64,000 bases of DNA from Streptomyces sp. CC0208 (GTDB lineage: Bacteria > Actinomycetota > Actinomycetes > Streptomycetales > Streptomycetaceae): the NCBI RefSeq assembly GCF_003443735.1, contig NZ_CP031969.1, positions 4,960,001 to 5,024,000 of the forward strand, read 5' to 3'. Under the pieces are notes generated by a model. It was not told the origin of the DNA. It did no database searches and worked only from the letters and a program-made list of their open reading frames with translations. The position numbers and the translations under genes are program-made. This document shows positions 48,891 through 57,554 of this stretch, in pieces. The first letter of the stretch is position 1; the number at the start of each line of letters is the position of its first letter.

Positions 48891-49384
48891 GGTGCCCCCG
48901 ACCGGCCCGCTCTCCGGGGCGTCCGGAGCGGGTGTCGCGGATTGTGGCATACCGGAATCACGGAGCGTTGATATCGGGTTGTGTCCTATGTGTGACTCGT
49001 CACGTCCTGGAGTCGGCGGCCTGCTCCGGTACCTTGTGTGAGATGCGAGTGGTTCCGAGCACGAGCCATGCCGGTGTTGCCGATGGGGCGGCCCCGGACC
49101 CGGCGGTGCGCGCCGCTGCTCGCAGGGCGGGAAGGCCTGTGTCCACCGCCTGTTCGACTCCCCGCGGCGAGCGTCGCACAGTATCCCGCAGGGGTACTCC
49201 TTCGCGCTGGAATATGCCCGAAGCGCTTGTTGGCGTGACTGTACGTCAACCATGCTGTCTCGTAAGGGATTCACGTTCTGTGACCCCGGCTTTGGTCATT
49301 GTTCTGGTCATGCAAAAAATGGCTACGATCGTGGCCCTCGTGAGGCGCGAGGCCATGTGCCCGCCGGTTCGGATGGTGTGAGCG
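48891..49384. other. Intergenic region of 494 bp before the HATPase gene
   Basis: A GC-rich hairpin-like stretch follows the ACAD stop (CGCTCTCCGG/CCGGAGCG around 48909-48933). A 149-codon plus-strand frame covers most of the region, but it has an odd composition and no family features, so it is not called. A probable promoter for the HATPase gene is near 49299-49329. Confidence 0.45.
49299..49329 (+). promoter_or_regulatory. Possible promoter of the HATPase gene
   Basis: TTGTTC (49299-49304), a 19-nt spacer with an A-run, and TACGAT (49324-49329) resemble a sigma70-type promoter about 55 bp before the GTG at 49385. The spacer is slightly long. Confidence 0.35.
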
Positions 49385-49861
49385 GTGCAGGTGCTTCAAG
49401 TGCAGCTGGAGATCCGGCCCGACCCCGCAGAGGTGGGGCGAGCCCGGAGGTGGGCCCGCTCGCGGCTCGCCGGGTCCGGGACAGGGATCGACGAATCGCT
49501 CGCCGAGACCCTGATCCTGCTGGTGTCCGAGCTGGTCACCAACGCCGTGGTGCACACCGGCCGTCCGGCTGTCCTGCGGCTGTCCCTGCCGGGCGACGAG
49601 GTGGAGTCGGCCACCGTCCGCCTGGAGGTCGCCGACCGCAGCGACCAGGCCCCGGTGCCGCGCTGTGTGGACGGTGACGCGACCGGCGGCCGTGGCCTGG
49701 CCCTCGTCGACGGCCTCGCGGACCGTTGGGGCTGGAGCCCCGAGGGCACGGGCAAGAGCATCTGGTGCGAACTCGACCGCTGCGAGCGGCCGCGGCAGGT
49801 CATGGAGACCTACGGCATCGAGGCCTCGACCTACGAGGGGCTGGCGTTCGAGGCGGTGTGA
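49385..49861 (+). CDS. HATPase_c anti-sigma-factor-kinase-like protein (RsbW family)
   Basis: The 158-aa protein has the GHKL N-box ILLVSELVTNAVVHTG, a G1-like segment LRLEVADRSDQAP, and DATGGRGLALVDGLADRWGW before GKSIWCELDR. These define the RsbW/SpoIIAB-type ATP-binding fold. Such proteins are numerous in Streptomyces and inhibit sigma factors or phosphorylate STAS proteins. The STAS gene at 44056 is the nearest potential partner, not adjacent. The start is GTG 49385. No operator of the nearby catabolic regulon is present. Confidence 0.87.
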   Translation: MQVLQVQLEIRPDPAEVGRARRWARSRLAGSGTGIDESLAETLILLVSELVTNAVVHTGRPAVLRLSLPGDEVESATVRLEVADRSDQAPVPRCVDGDATGGRGLALVDGLADRWGWSPEGTGKSIWCELDRCERPRQVMETYGIEASTYEGLAFEAV

Positions 49862-50203
49862 CCGGTGCACGGCGGCAGGTGTGACCGGCGCACGGTGGCA
49901 GGGATCGCCGCCACCCCTTCCTCGCCGCGGAGGCGGTGCGCCGGACGTGCATCCGTGCGCGGTCGTGACAAATGGGTCGTAAGCAACAAATCCCCGTACG
50001 GGTGTTGACGCACCGTGTTCGATTGATGACGCTGGTGGTCAGCGATTCGCCGCGAGGGGACGCCGAGGGTTCCGGTGACGGGAACCCCCGACGAGTGCGG
50101 ATCGTGACGCGGTGTCGATTTCCTCAGGGCGGAGGGAAATCGATGACGGCGGCGCGCGATGCCGTGCTCGGGGCGGACCTGCGCGCGCCGCCGGCCGACC
50201 TCC
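49862..50203. other. Intergenic region of 342 bp between convergent genes
   Basis: It contains the hairpin at 50115-50143 and no recognised gene. Frames on both strands are short and compositionally poor. A TTGACG sequence near 50003 has no good -10 partner. Confidence 0.45.
50115..50143 (-). terminator. Hairpin after the cyclase-type hydrolase gene
   Basis: TCGATTTCC (50115-50123) pairs perfectly with GGAAATCGA (50135-50143) across an 11-nt loop, about 60 bp beyond the stop of the minus-strand gene. It is AT-richer than the usual Streptomyces terminator. Confidence 0.5.
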
Positions 50204-51130
50204 TCACAGAACGGCCACCGGGGCCACGGGTGTTCCGGTGCCGCCGACGAACGGCTCGGGCATCGCGGACAGCAGAAACGCGTACCGGCCGAGTTCTCCA
50301 CAGGCTGTGGACAACTTTTCGAGATTCCAGTTCTGGCCCTGGAGCATCCCCATCTCCACCAGGTCCAGCGCGTGCACCGGCAGCCACAGATCCTCGATCT
50401 CGGGCGGGAAGATCTCGAAGGTGAGCGTGTCATTGGCGACCGCGGCCACATCGCGCGCGTGGAACCACTCCGGGGTGCGGACCGACAGGCCCGGCGACGG
50501 ATAGGCGTACGCCTCCTTGTCCCCGGCGAGATACACCTGGATCTGCCCGGTCCGTACGAGCACGATGTCCCCGGACCGCACCCGGGTGCCCGCGAGTTCC
50601 TCGGCGGCCTCCAGGTCCTCGGGTGTCACGGCGTGGGCCCCGTCGAGCCGGTCCACGCCCCGCGCGCGGGCCACGTCCAGCAGCACCCCGCGCGAGAGGA
50701 CGTACCGGGCCTTGTCGATACCGCTGAACTCGGCGCCGCCGTGCGGGGTGATGGTGCCGGCCGGGCGGCCGTTGTAGAGCAGGCCGGAGTGCGAGACATG
50801 GGTGAGCGCGTCCCAGTGGGTGGCCGCCTGCAGGCCCATGGTCACCGCGTCGTCGCTGCACGCGACCGTGCCCGGACCGAAGATCTCCTGGTTGATCTGC
50901 ACCATCGTGTGCAGCGGGTTGACCCGGCCCGGCATCATCCCGGTCTGCACGCCGTCCTGCCTGAGCGGGAGGGCGAGGGGGACGCGGCGGCCGGTGCGGA
51001 CGGTCGCGACGGCCTCACGGACGACCTCGTCGGTGATCAGGTTCAAGGTGCCGATCTCGTCGTCGGCTCCCCAACGCCCCCAGTTGTTCACGCGCTTGGC
51101 GATGTCGTGGAACGCGGCCGGAAGTGACAT
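50204..51130 (-). CDS. Cyclase family protein (kynurenine formamidase-like metal-dependent hydrolase)
   Basis: The 308-aa protein has the metal-binding motif THWDALTHVSHSG, with the H-X3-D-X2-TH layout of the cyclase/KynB family. It continues with GAHAVTPEDLEAAEELAG and a C-terminal ALDLVEMGMLQGQNWNLEKL segment. These enzymes hydrolyse amides or lactones. Its divergent partner is an SDR, with an operator of the catabolic regulon between them. A ring-opening or lactone-hydrolysis step is therefore plausible for this pathway. ATG 51130 is the natural start. Confidence 0.88.
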   Translation of the reverse strand: MSLPAAFHDIAKRVNNWGRWGADDEIGTLNLITDEVVREAVATVRTGRRVPLALPLRQDGVQTGMMPGRVNPLHTMVQINQEIFGPGTVACSDDAVTMGLQAATHWDALTHVSHSGLLYNGRPAGTITPHGGAEFSGIDKARYVLSRGVLLDVARARGVDRLDGAHAVTPEDLEAAEELAGTRVRSGDIVLVRTGQIQVYLAGDKEAYAYPSPGLSVRTPEWFHARDVAAVANDTLTFEIFPPEIEDLWLPVHALDLVEMGMLQGQNWNLEKLSTACGELGRYAFLLSAMPEPFVGGTGTPVAPVAVL

Positions 51131-51178
51131 CGGGCCCTCCCCGGGGCTTGTGTCCGCACATCTGACGGGTCATAGAAT

Positions 51179-51193
51179 CTAACGGTCCGTCAG
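51179..51193. promoter_or_regulatory. CTAAC-N5-GTCAG operator between the cyclase-type hydrolase and SDR genes
   Basis: CTAACGGTCCGTCAG has one mismatch in the left arm of the regulon consensus. A further half-site CTGACGGGTC lies at 51162-51171 and could extend the binding region. The position fits control of both divergent genes. Confidence 0.65.
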
Positions 51194-51215
51194 AAACCGC
51201 GGGAAGGGGCCGGGC

Positions 51216-52082
51216 GTGGGGAACTTCTTGGCAGGCAGGGTCGTCGCCGTGACGGGCGCGGGACGGGGGATCGGGCGGGCGGTCGCGCTGGCCGCGGCGG
51301 CGGAGGGTGCGCGGGTCGTCGTCAACGACTACGGCGTGTCCGTGGACGGCGCGTCTCCCACGAGCGAGATCGCCTCGGGGGTGGTGAAGGAGATCGAGGC
51401 GGCCGGCGGTGAGGCGGTTGCCGTGGCCGACGACATCTCGACCATGGCGGGTGGGCAGCGGGTCGTCGATGCCGCGTTGTCTTCCTATGGGCGCCTTGAC
51501 GGTGTCGTCTGCGTCGCCGGGATTCTGCGGGAGCGGATGCTGTTCAACATGACCGAGGACGAGTGGGACCCGGTCCTCGCCACCCATCTGAAGGGGACGT
51601 TCACCGTCTTTCGGGCGGCCGCCGCGGTGATGCGCCGGCAGCGCGCGGGGACGTTGATCGGGTTCACCAGCGGGAATCATCAGGGGTCCTTTTCGCAGGC
51701 CAACTACAGCGCGGCGAAGGGCGGGATCATCTCGCTGGTGCGCAGTGCGGCGCTCGGGATGCACAAGTACGGGGTGACCGCGAACGCGGTGGCGCCGGTC
51801 GCTCGTACGCGGATGTCGGCGAACGTTCCCTTCGATCTGACCGAGATCGGGGAGCCGGAGGACGTGGCCGCCATGGTGGTCTACCTGCTGTCCGAGCGGG
51901 CTCGGGAGATCACCGGGCAGGTGTACACCGTGGCGGGGCCGAAGATCGCGGTGTGGGCTCAGCCTCGGGAGTTGCGCGCCGCGTATGCCTCCGGCGGGTG
52001 GACGCCGGAATCGATCGCGGAGTTCTTGCCGGGGAGCGTCGGGGTGGATCCGATGCCGTTGCTTTCGGGGCCGGGCGCCTAG
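51216..52082 (+). CDS. Short-chain dehydrogenase/reductase (3-hydroxyacyl-CoA dehydrogenase type)
   Basis: The 288-aa SDR has the NAD motif VTGAGRGIGRAVALA, an NDYG insert typical of multifunctional-enzyme-2-like 3-hydroxyacyl-CoA dehydrogenases, and the active-site Tyr and Lys in QANYSAAKGGI. The C-terminal tail (GWTPESIAEFLPGS) is also seen in that group. It should oxidise a 3-hydroxyacyl-CoA. The start is GTG 51216. It heads a three-gene run (SDR, ACAD, alcohol dehydrogenase), with a repeat between the first two. Confidence 0.9.
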   Translation: MGNFLAGRVVAVTGAGRGIGRAVALAAAAEGARVVVNDYGVSVDGASPTSEIASGVVKEIEAAGGEAVAVADDISTMAGGQRVVDAALSSYGRLDGVVCVAGILRERMLFNMTEDEWDPVLATHLKGTFTVFRAAAAVMRRQRAGTLIGFTSGNHQGSFSQANYSAAKGGIISLVRSAALGMHKYGVTANAVAPVARTRMSANVPFDLTEIGEPEDVAAMVVYLLSERAREITGQVYTVAGPKIAVWAQPRELRAAYASGGWTPESIAEFLPGSVGVDPMPLLSGPGA

Positions 52083-52108
52083 TGGGGCGGGGGTGCGTGT
52101 GGGGTGGC

Positions 52109-52168
52109 GGCTGCGGGTTCGTTGTGGCTGGTCGCGCAGTTCCCCGCGCCCCTGAGGGAGTTCAACCC
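52109..52168. repeat. Streptomyces intergenic repeat, copy B
   Basis: This 60-bp segment is the closest relative of copy A (47932-47991) and is in the same orientation relative to the flanking ACAD genes. The common block is TGGCTGGTCGCGC followed by GTTCCCCGCGCCCCTG. It lies between the SDR stop and the ACAD ribosome binding site. Confidence 0.75.
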
Positions 52169-52192
52169 GGTCGGTGTTGAGAGGAGACGTTC

Positions 52193-53344
52193 GTGGACTT
52201 TGGATTCGGCGACGAGGATGAGGCGTTCCGTACCGAAGTGCGGGAATGGCTCACCACTCATGCCGATGGCTCCCAGGACCGCCGTGCCTGGGAGCGGACT
52301 CTCGGGAAGTCCGGGTGGATCGGGCTGGGTTGGGGCGAGGGGGGTTATGGCAACCGCACCGCGACCCTCACCCAGCAGGTCGTCTGGGCCGAGGAGTACG
52401 CGCGGTCCGGGGCGCCCGCGCGGTCCGGGCACATCGGGGAGAAGCTGCTGGCGCCGACCCTCCTCGCGCACGGCAGCGAGGAGCAGAAGGCGCGCTTTCT
52501 GCCTCCCGTCGCCGCCGGGGAGGAGCTGTGGTGCCAGGGGTACAGCGAACCCGGGGCGGGGTCCGACCTCGCCGGTGTGCGGACCAGGGCCACGCGGGCC
52601 GAGGACGGGTCGTACCGGATCAGCGGGCAGAAGATCTGGACGTCCCTCGCTCATGAGGCGGACTGGTGTTTCGTCCTCGCCCGGACCGATCCGGAGTCGC
52701 GTCGGCATCACGGGCTGACGTTTCTGCTCGTTCCCATGGATCAGCCGGGGCGCATCGAGGTGCGGCCCATCCGGCAGCTGACCGGGACCAGTGAGTTCAA
52801 CGAGGTCTTCTTCGACGGGGCACACGCGCGTGCCGAGCATGTCGTCGGCGGTGAGGGGCAGGGCTGGCGGGTGGCGATGAGCCTGCTGGGCTTCGAGCGC
52901 GGGGTGTCCACGCTGGCCCAACAGGTTGGATTCGCACAGGAGTTGAGCGAGGTGGTGCGAACCGCCGTACGTACGGGCGCGGTCGCCGATCCGGTCGTAC
53001 GCGCTCTGCTCGTGCGGCAGTGGGCCGAGTTGCGGACCATGCGATGGAACGCCCTGCGGACACTGGGGAGTTCGGGGGACGGCGGGGCACCCAGCGTGGC
53101 CAAACTGCTGTGGGCGGGCTGGCATCAGCGGCTCGGGGAGCTGGCGATGCTCGTGCGCGGGGCGGAGGCCACGGTCGGGCCCCGGGAGTGGGACCCTTCC
53201 GCACCGTACGCACTCGACGCGCCGCAGCACCTGTTCCTGTTCTCGCGGGCCGACACCATCTACGGCGGCTCGGACCAGATCCAGCGCACCATCATCGCCG
53301 AGCGGGTGCTCGGTTTGCCCAGGGAACCCAAGGGGGTCGTCTGA
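52193..53344 (+). CDS. Acyl-CoA dehydrogenase
   Basis: The 383-aa ACAD has WCQGYSEPGAGSDLAGVR and ISGQKIWTSLAHEADWCFVL for flavin binding, and ends RADTIYGGSDQIQRTIIAERVLGLP. It resembles the gene at 46793 more than the short subunit at 48018. GTG 52193 has GAGGAG upstream. Its TGA overlaps the ATG of the zinc alcohol dehydrogenase gene (TGATG), so the two are translationally coupled. Confidence 0.9.
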   Translation: MDFGFGDEDEAFRTEVREWLTTHADGSQDRRAWERTLGKSGWIGLGWGEGGYGNRTATLTQQVVWAEEYARSGAPARSGHIGEKLLAPTLLAHGSEEQKARFLPPVAAGEELWCQGYSEPGAGSDLAGVRTRATRAEDGSYRISGQKIWTSLAHEADWCFVLARTDPESRRHHGLTFLLVPMDQPGRIEVRPIRQLTGTSEFNEVFFDGAHARAEHVVGGEGQGWRVAMSLLGFERGVSTLAQQVGFAQELSEVVRTAVRTGAVADPVVRALLVRQWAELRTMRWNALRTLGSSGDGGAPSVAKLLWAGWHQRLGELAMLVRGAEATVGPREWDPSAPYALDAPQHLFLFSRADTIYGGSDQIQRTIIAERVLGLPREPKGVV

Positions 53345-54393
53345 TGCGCGGCGTGCTGTTCGACGGGAGGCAGGTCCAGGTCGTCGACGACCTGGAGGTG
53401 CGGGACCCGGGGCCGGGCGAGGTGCAGGTCGCGATCGCGGCGGCCGGGCTGTGCCACAGCGACCTGTCCGTCGTGGACGGGACCATTCCGTTCCCGGTCC
53501 CGGTGGTGCTGGGGCACGAGGGCGCCGGCGTGGTGGAGGCGGTGGGGGCGGGGGTCACGCATGTCGGGCCCGGTGACCACGTGGCGCTGTCCACGCTCGC
53601 CAACTGCGGGGCCTGCGCCGACTGCGACCGGGGGCGCCCGACCATGTGCCGCAAGGCCATCGGGCGGCCCCAGAAGCCCTTCTCGCGGGGCGGGGAGCGG
53701 GTGTTCCAGTTCGCGTGCAACTCCGCCTTCGCGGAACGGACCGTGGTGAAGGCCGTGCAGGCGGTCCGGATCCCGAAGGACATTCCGCTGCCGTCCGCCG
53801 CGCTCATCGGGTGCGGGGTGCTGACCGGGGTGGGTGCCGTGCTCAACCGGGCCCGGGTGGACCGGGGAGAGAGCGTGCTGGTGATCGGGACCGGGGGGAT
53901 CGGGCTCAACGTGATCCAAGGTGCCCGGATCGCGGGGGCGTCGCGGATCGTGGCGGTGGACGCCAACCCGGCGAAGGAGGCGGCGGCCCGGCAGTTCGGG
54001 GCCACGGACTTCCTGACCTCGACGGAGGGGGCCCGGGAGGTGCTGCCCACGGGGGCCGATCACGCCTTCGAGTGCGTGGGTCGCGTGGGGCTGATCCGTC
54101 AGGCGATCGACCTGCTCGACCGGCACGGCCAGGCGGTGCTGCTCGGGGTGCCGCCGGCGGGTGCGGAGGCCTCCTTCCTGGTCTCCTCCCTCTACCTGGA
54201 CAAGTCGATCCTGGGCTGCCGCTACGGATCCTCCCGGCCGCAGCGGGACATCCCGCTCTACGCGGAGCTCTACCGCCAGGGCCGGCTCCTCCTCGACGAA
54301 CTGGTCACCGAGACCTATCCGGTCGAGGACTTCGAGAAGGCGGTGGCGGACGCGGAGGCGGGACGGGTGGCCCGGGGAGTGCTGACCTTTTAG
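53344..54393 (+). CDS. Zinc-dependent alcohol dehydrogenase (class III-like MDR)
   Basis: The 349-aa enzyme has the catalytic zinc ligands in AAGLCHSDLSVVDG and GHEGAGVVEAVG, the structural zinc quartet CGACADCDRGRPTMC, and the Rossmann motif VIGTGGIGLNVIQGARIAG. It fits a medium-chain alcohol or S-hydroxymethyl-thiol dehydrogenase. It is coupled to the preceding ACAD, so its substrate is probably an alcohol or aldehyde of the same pathway. It ends in a 4-bp overlap with the convergent GlxA-type gene. Confidence 0.9.
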   Translation: MRGVLFDGRQVQVVDDLEVRDPGPGEVQVAIAAAGLCHSDLSVVDGTIPFPVPVVLGHEGAGVVEAVGAGVTHVGPGDHVALSTLANCGACADCDRGRPTMCRKAIGRPQKPFSRGGERVFQFACNSAFAERTVVKAVQAVRIPKDIPLPSAALIGCGVLTGVGAVLNRARVDRGESVLVIGTGGIGLNVIQGARIAGASRIVAVDANPAKEAAARQFGATDFLTSTEGAREVLPTGADHAFECVGRVGLIRQAIDLLDRHGQAVLLGVPPAGAEASFLVSSLYLDKSILGCRYGSSRPQRDIPLYAELYRQGRLLLDELVTETYPVEDFEKAVADAEAGRVARGVLTF

Positions 54394-55370
54394 GAGCGGA
54401 GGACCCCCGCCCGGAACGTGCGCCGGTACGCGGTCGGGGTGACCCCGAGGGCCGTCTGCAGGTGCTGGCGCATCGACTGGGCGGTGCCGAAGCCCGCGTC
54501 GCGGGCGACCTGGTCGACGGAGAGGTCGGTGGACTCCAGCAGGTGGCGGGCGCGCTCCACGCGCTGCTGGGTGAGCCACTGGCCGGGGCTGACGCCGACC
54601 TCCTCGCGGAAGCGGCGGGTGAAGGTGCGCACCGACATGGCCTCCTGCTCGGCCATGTCCCGCAGCTGGATCGGCTCGTGCAGGCGGCCGAGCGCCCAGG
54701 CGCGGGCCGAGGTGGTGGTCGACTGCTGCGGGTCGGGCACCGGCCGGTGGATGTACTGTGCCTGACCGCCGTCGCGGTGCGGCGGTACGACCGTGCGGCG
54801 GGCCACCTCGTTGGCGATCGCCGTGCCGTGGTCGCGGCGCACCATGTGCAGGCACAGGTCGATGCCGGCGGCGACGCCCGCGGAGGTCAGGACGTCCCCG
54901 TCGTCGATGAACAGGACGTCCGGGTCGACCCTGATCTGCGGGAAGAGCCGCTGGAGACGGTCGGAGTCGGCCCAGTGCGTGGTGGCGGGGCGGCTGTCGA
55001 GGTAACCGGCGGCGGCCAGGACGTAGACGCCGGTGCAGATGGAGGCGAGCCGGGTGCCGGGGCGGATGTGGGCGAGGGCGGCGGCCAGTTCGCCGGTCAG
55101 CACGCCCTGCTCGAAGACCGGGCCCAGTTCGTACGAGGCCGGGACGATCACGGTGTCGGCGGTGGCCAGGACCTCCGGGCCGTGCTCGACCTGGACGGCG
55201 AAGTCGGCGTCGGTCCGCACCGGGCCCGGCGGGCGGATCGAGCCGGTGACGACCTCGTACAGGTGGCGCCCCCGGGCGTCCCTGGGGCGGCCGAAGATCC
55301 GGTGCGGGATGCCCAGCTCGAACGGCAGGACGCCGTCCATGGCGAGGACGACCACACGGTGAGGCTTCAT
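54390..55370 (-). CDS. GlxA-type transcriptional regulator (DJ-1/PfpI plus AraC HTH)
   Basis: The 326-aa protein has an N-terminal DJ-1/PfpI-like domain with RLASICTGVYVLAAAGYL and a C-terminal AraC/XylS HTH (VRTFTRRFREEVGVSPGQWL, QVARDAGFGTAQSMRQHLQ). Such regulators bind DNA and sense small ligands through the PfpI domain. It is divergent from the MFS transporter (71-bp gap), which is therefore a likely target. No CTGAC-N5-GTCAG site is present in that gap, so it is not an obvious member of the catabolic regulon. Confidence 0.9.
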   Translation of the reverse strand: MKPHRVVVLAMDGVLPFELGIPHRIFGRPRDARGRHLYEVVTGSIRPPGPVRTDADFAVQVEHGPEVLATADTVIVPASYELGPVFEQGVLTGELAAALAHIRPGTRLASICTGVYVLAAAGYLDSRPATTHWADSDRLQRLFPQIRVDPDVLFIDDGDVLTSAGVAAGIDLCLHMVRRDHGTAIANEVARRTVVPPHRDGGQAQYIHRPVPDPQQSTTTSARAWALGRLHEPIQLRDMAEQEAMSVRTFTRRFREEVGVSPGQWLTQQRVERARHLLESTDLSVDQVARDAGFGTAQSMRQHLQTALGVTPTAYRRTFRAGVLRS

Positions 55371-55441
55371 GGCCCGATCCTAACGAATGCTGTCCTTCGG
55401 GCCAATGGAACGGCGAAGCCGCAGACCGCAAGCTCTATGTC

Positions 55442-56749
55442 GTGACCCAGACAACCGAAGCCGCCCTCCAGGCGGCCCACCCGGAGAAGCAGCCCTCTTC
55501 TCGCATCCACCGCGCCTGGTTCGTCGCCGCCGTCACCTTCGTGACGATCATCGGCGCGGCCGCCTTCCGCTCCCTGCCGGGTCTGCTCATCGACCCCCTG
55601 CACCAGGAGTTCGGCTGGTCGCGCGGCACGATCGGCGCGGCCGTCTCCGTCAACCTCGCGCTGTACGGCCTGACCGCGCCCTTCGCGGCGGCGCTGATGG
55701 ACCGCTTCGGCATCCGGCGGGTGGTCGCGGTCGCGCTGACCGTGATCGCGGTCGGTTCCGGCCTGACCGTGTGGATGACGGCGGCCTGGCAGCTGATGCT
55801 GTGCTGGGGCCTGCTCGTCGGCCTGGGCTCCGGCTCGATGGCGCTGGCCTTCGCCGCGACCGTCACCAACCGCTGGTTCACCGAGCGGCGCGGCCTGGTC
55901 ACCGGCATCCTGACCGCCGCCTCCGCCTCAGGACAGCTGATCTTCCTGCCGGTGCTGTCCTTGATGGTGGAGAAGCACGACTGGCGCCCGGCGGCCATCA
56001 CCGTCGCGCTCGCCGCCCTCGCGGTGGTCCCCTTCGTCTGGCTGCTGCTGCGCGACCATCCGGCCGACGTGGGCCTGAAGCCGTACGGCGCCACGGAGTT
56101 CGTGCCGAAGCCGGAGCCGGTCCCGGGCGCCGCGCGCCGGGCGGTGACGGTCCTGTTCAAGGCCGCCCGCACCGGCCCCTTCTGGCTGCTCGCCGGCACC
56201 TTCGCCATCTGCGGAGCCTCCACCAACGGCCTGGTCCAGACCCACTTCGTGCCCGCCGCCCACGACCACGGCATGCCCGTCACGGCCGCCGCCTCGCTGC
56301 TCGCGGTCATCGGCGTGTTCGACGTCGTCGGCACGGTGGCCTCCGGCTGGTTCACCGACCGCTTCGAACCCCGCCGCCTGCTCGCCGTCTACTACGCCCT
56401 GCGCGGCATCTCGCTCCTGTTCCTGCCCATGCTCCTGGCCCCGTCGGTCCACCCGCCGATGCTCTTCTTCATCGTCTTCTACGGCCTCGACTGGGTCGCC
56501 ACCGTCCCGCCCACCGTCGCCCTGTGCCGAGAGCACTACGGCGAGGACAGCGCGATCGTCTTCGGCTGGGTCCTCGCCTCCCACCAGGTCGGCGCCGCGC
56601 TGATCGCCTTCCTCGGCGGTGTGGCGCGGGACGTGTTCGGCACGTACGACATGATCTGGTACGCGTCGGGCGCGCTGTGCGCGGCGGCGGCGCTGATGGC
56701 ACTGGTGATCCGGCGCCGGCCGGCGACCGCCGTGCTCGGGGCGGCCTGA
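55442..56749 (+). CDS. Major facilitator superfamily transporter
   Basis: The 435-aa protein has about 12 hydrophobic segments and an MFS A-like loop (AALMDRFGIRRVVAVALT) with GSGSMALAFAATVTNRWFTERRGLV in the first half, plus SGWFTDRFEPRRLLAVYYALR in the second. Its relatives include CynX/OFA-type carriers of carboxylates. It may import the acid fed to the nearby acyl-CoA enzymes. The start is GTG 55442. It is divergent from the GlxA-type gene and convergent with the 38-aa ORF, with a 3-bp gap. Confidence 0.9.
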   Translation: MTQTTEAALQAAHPEKQPSSRIHRAWFVAAVTFVTIIGAAAFRSLPGLLIDPLHQEFGWSRGTIGAAVSVNLALYGLTAPFAAALMDRFGIRRVVAVALTVIAVGSGLTVWMTAAWQLMLCWGLLVGLGSGSMALAFAATVTNRWFTERRGLVTGILTAASASGQLIFLPVLSLMVEKHDWRPAAITVALAALAVVPFVWLLLRDHPADVGLKPYGATEFVPKPEPVPGAARRAVTVLFKAARTGPFWLLAGTFAICGASTNGLVQTHFVPAAHDHGMPVTAAASLLAVIGVFDVVGTVASGWFTDRFEPRRLLAVYYALRGISLLFLPMLLAPSVHPPMLFFIVFYGLDWVATVPPTVALCREHYGEDSAIVFGWVLASHQVGAALIAFLGGVARDVFGTYDMIWYASGALCAAAALMALVIRRRPATAVLGAA

Positions 56750-56752
56750 CGG

Positions 56753-56869
56753 TTACAGTGCGAGGAGTTCGTCGGCGAGGTCCGCGACCGGGATCTGGTG
56801 GCGCTCGCCGAGGATCTCGATGCCGGCGGCGAGCAGCCCGCGGGGCACCGCGCCGGAGTCGAGCAGCAC
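56753..56869 (-). CDS. 38-aa ORF downstream of the flavin reductase
   Basis: The ORF encodes a small, well-composed protein starting VLLDSGAVPRGLLAAG, with IEILGERHQIPVADLADELL near its end. It has good codon bias (GTG, CTG, GCC and GAC) and a clear GAGGAG ribosome binding site 7 nt before GTG 56869. Its start lies 15 nt after the flavin reductase stop, so they form one operon. It has no recognised family. It might stabilise or regulate the reductase or a missing oxygenase. Confidence 0.6.
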   Translation of the reverse strand: MLLDSGAVPRGLLAAGIEILGERHQIPVADLADELLAL

Positions 56870-56884
56870 GCGCCCACTCCTCGG

Positions 56885-57472
56885 CTAGAGGAACCGCCCC
56901 CTGTGGAACAGCAGCGGGGCCTCGCCCTCGCCCGCCCCCAGCGCGTCCACCCGTCCCACCACGATCAGATGGTCGCCGCCGGTGTGCACCGCGTGGATCG
57001 TGCAGTCGATCCACGCGAGGGTGCCCGCGAGGCGCGGGGAGCCGGAGGCCGGGGCCGGGTCGTGGCGGACGCCCGCGAACTTGTCCGCGCCGCTCACCGC
57101 GAACGCCCTGCACAGCTCGCCCTGGCCCGCGCTCAGGACGTTCACGCAGAAGACGCCCGCCCGGGCGATACGCGGCCAGGTCGCCGACGTACGGCCCACC
57201 ATGAAGGCGACGAGCGGTGGGTCGAGGGACAGGGAGGAGAAGGACTGGCAGGCGAAGCCGGCCGGTTCCTCGCCGGGTGCCCCGGGGGCCGTCACCACGG
57301 TGACGCCGGTCGCGAAGTTCCCGAGCACGCGCCGGAACTCGGCCGGGTCGACCGGTGCCCGCTCGTCCTCGCGCACACACCGCAGCTCCGGGCGGGGCAA
57401 CGCCTCCACGGCGAGCGCCTTCCCGGACCTGAGGTAGCGGACGGCCGCTTCCGCCGTCCCCGCTTGTCCCAT
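56885..57472 (-). CDS. Flavin reductase-domain protein (HpaC/HsaB type)
   Basis: The 195-aa protein has the flavin reductase-like fold: LGNFATGVTVVTAPGAPGEE, FACQSFSSLSLDPPLVAFMV, and the C-terminal IVVGRVDALGAGEGEAPLLFHRG. It would reduce FMN/FAD for a two-component monooxygenase, but no large oxygenase subunit is adjacent. ATG 57472 was preferred to ATG 57484 because GGGGGAT lies at the right spacing. A perfect regulon operator lies 18 bp upstream, and a 38-aa ORF follows immediately. Confidence 0.88.
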   Translation of the reverse strand: MGQAGTAEAAVRYLRSGKALAVEALPRPELRCVREDERAPVDPAEFRRVLGNFATGVTVVTAPGAPGEEPAGFACQSFSSLSLDPPLVAFMVGRTSATWPRIARAGVFCVNVLSAGQGELCRAFAVSGADKFAGVRHDPAPASGSPRLAGTLAWIDCTIHAVHTGGDHLIVVGRVDALGAGEGEAPLLFHRGRFL

Positions 57473-57489
57473 CACATCCCCCATTGAAG

Positions 57490-57504
57490 CTGACGGTGTG
57501 TCAG
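57490..57504. promoter_or_regulatory. CTGAC-N5-GTCAG operator, flavin reductase promoter
   Basis: CTGACGGTGTGTCAG is a perfect 5-bp inverted repeat with a 5-nt centre, just upstream of the flavin reductase start. It is one of four perfect copies in this region. Confidence 0.75.
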
Positions 57505-57554
57505 ATGGGAAGGGGGCGGGCAGGCGCGCGAAGGGCCGCCCTTACGCTGCGTCC

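Noticed and set aside
48932..49381. 149-codon plus-strand frame before the HATPase gene
   Set aside because: No ribosome binding site, erratic codon usage and no family features; the probable HATPase promoter lies inside it.
51162..51176. CTGACGGGTCATAGA as another regulon operator
   Set aside because: Only the left half-site matches; the right half has several mismatches. It is mentioned only as a possible extension of the 51179 site.
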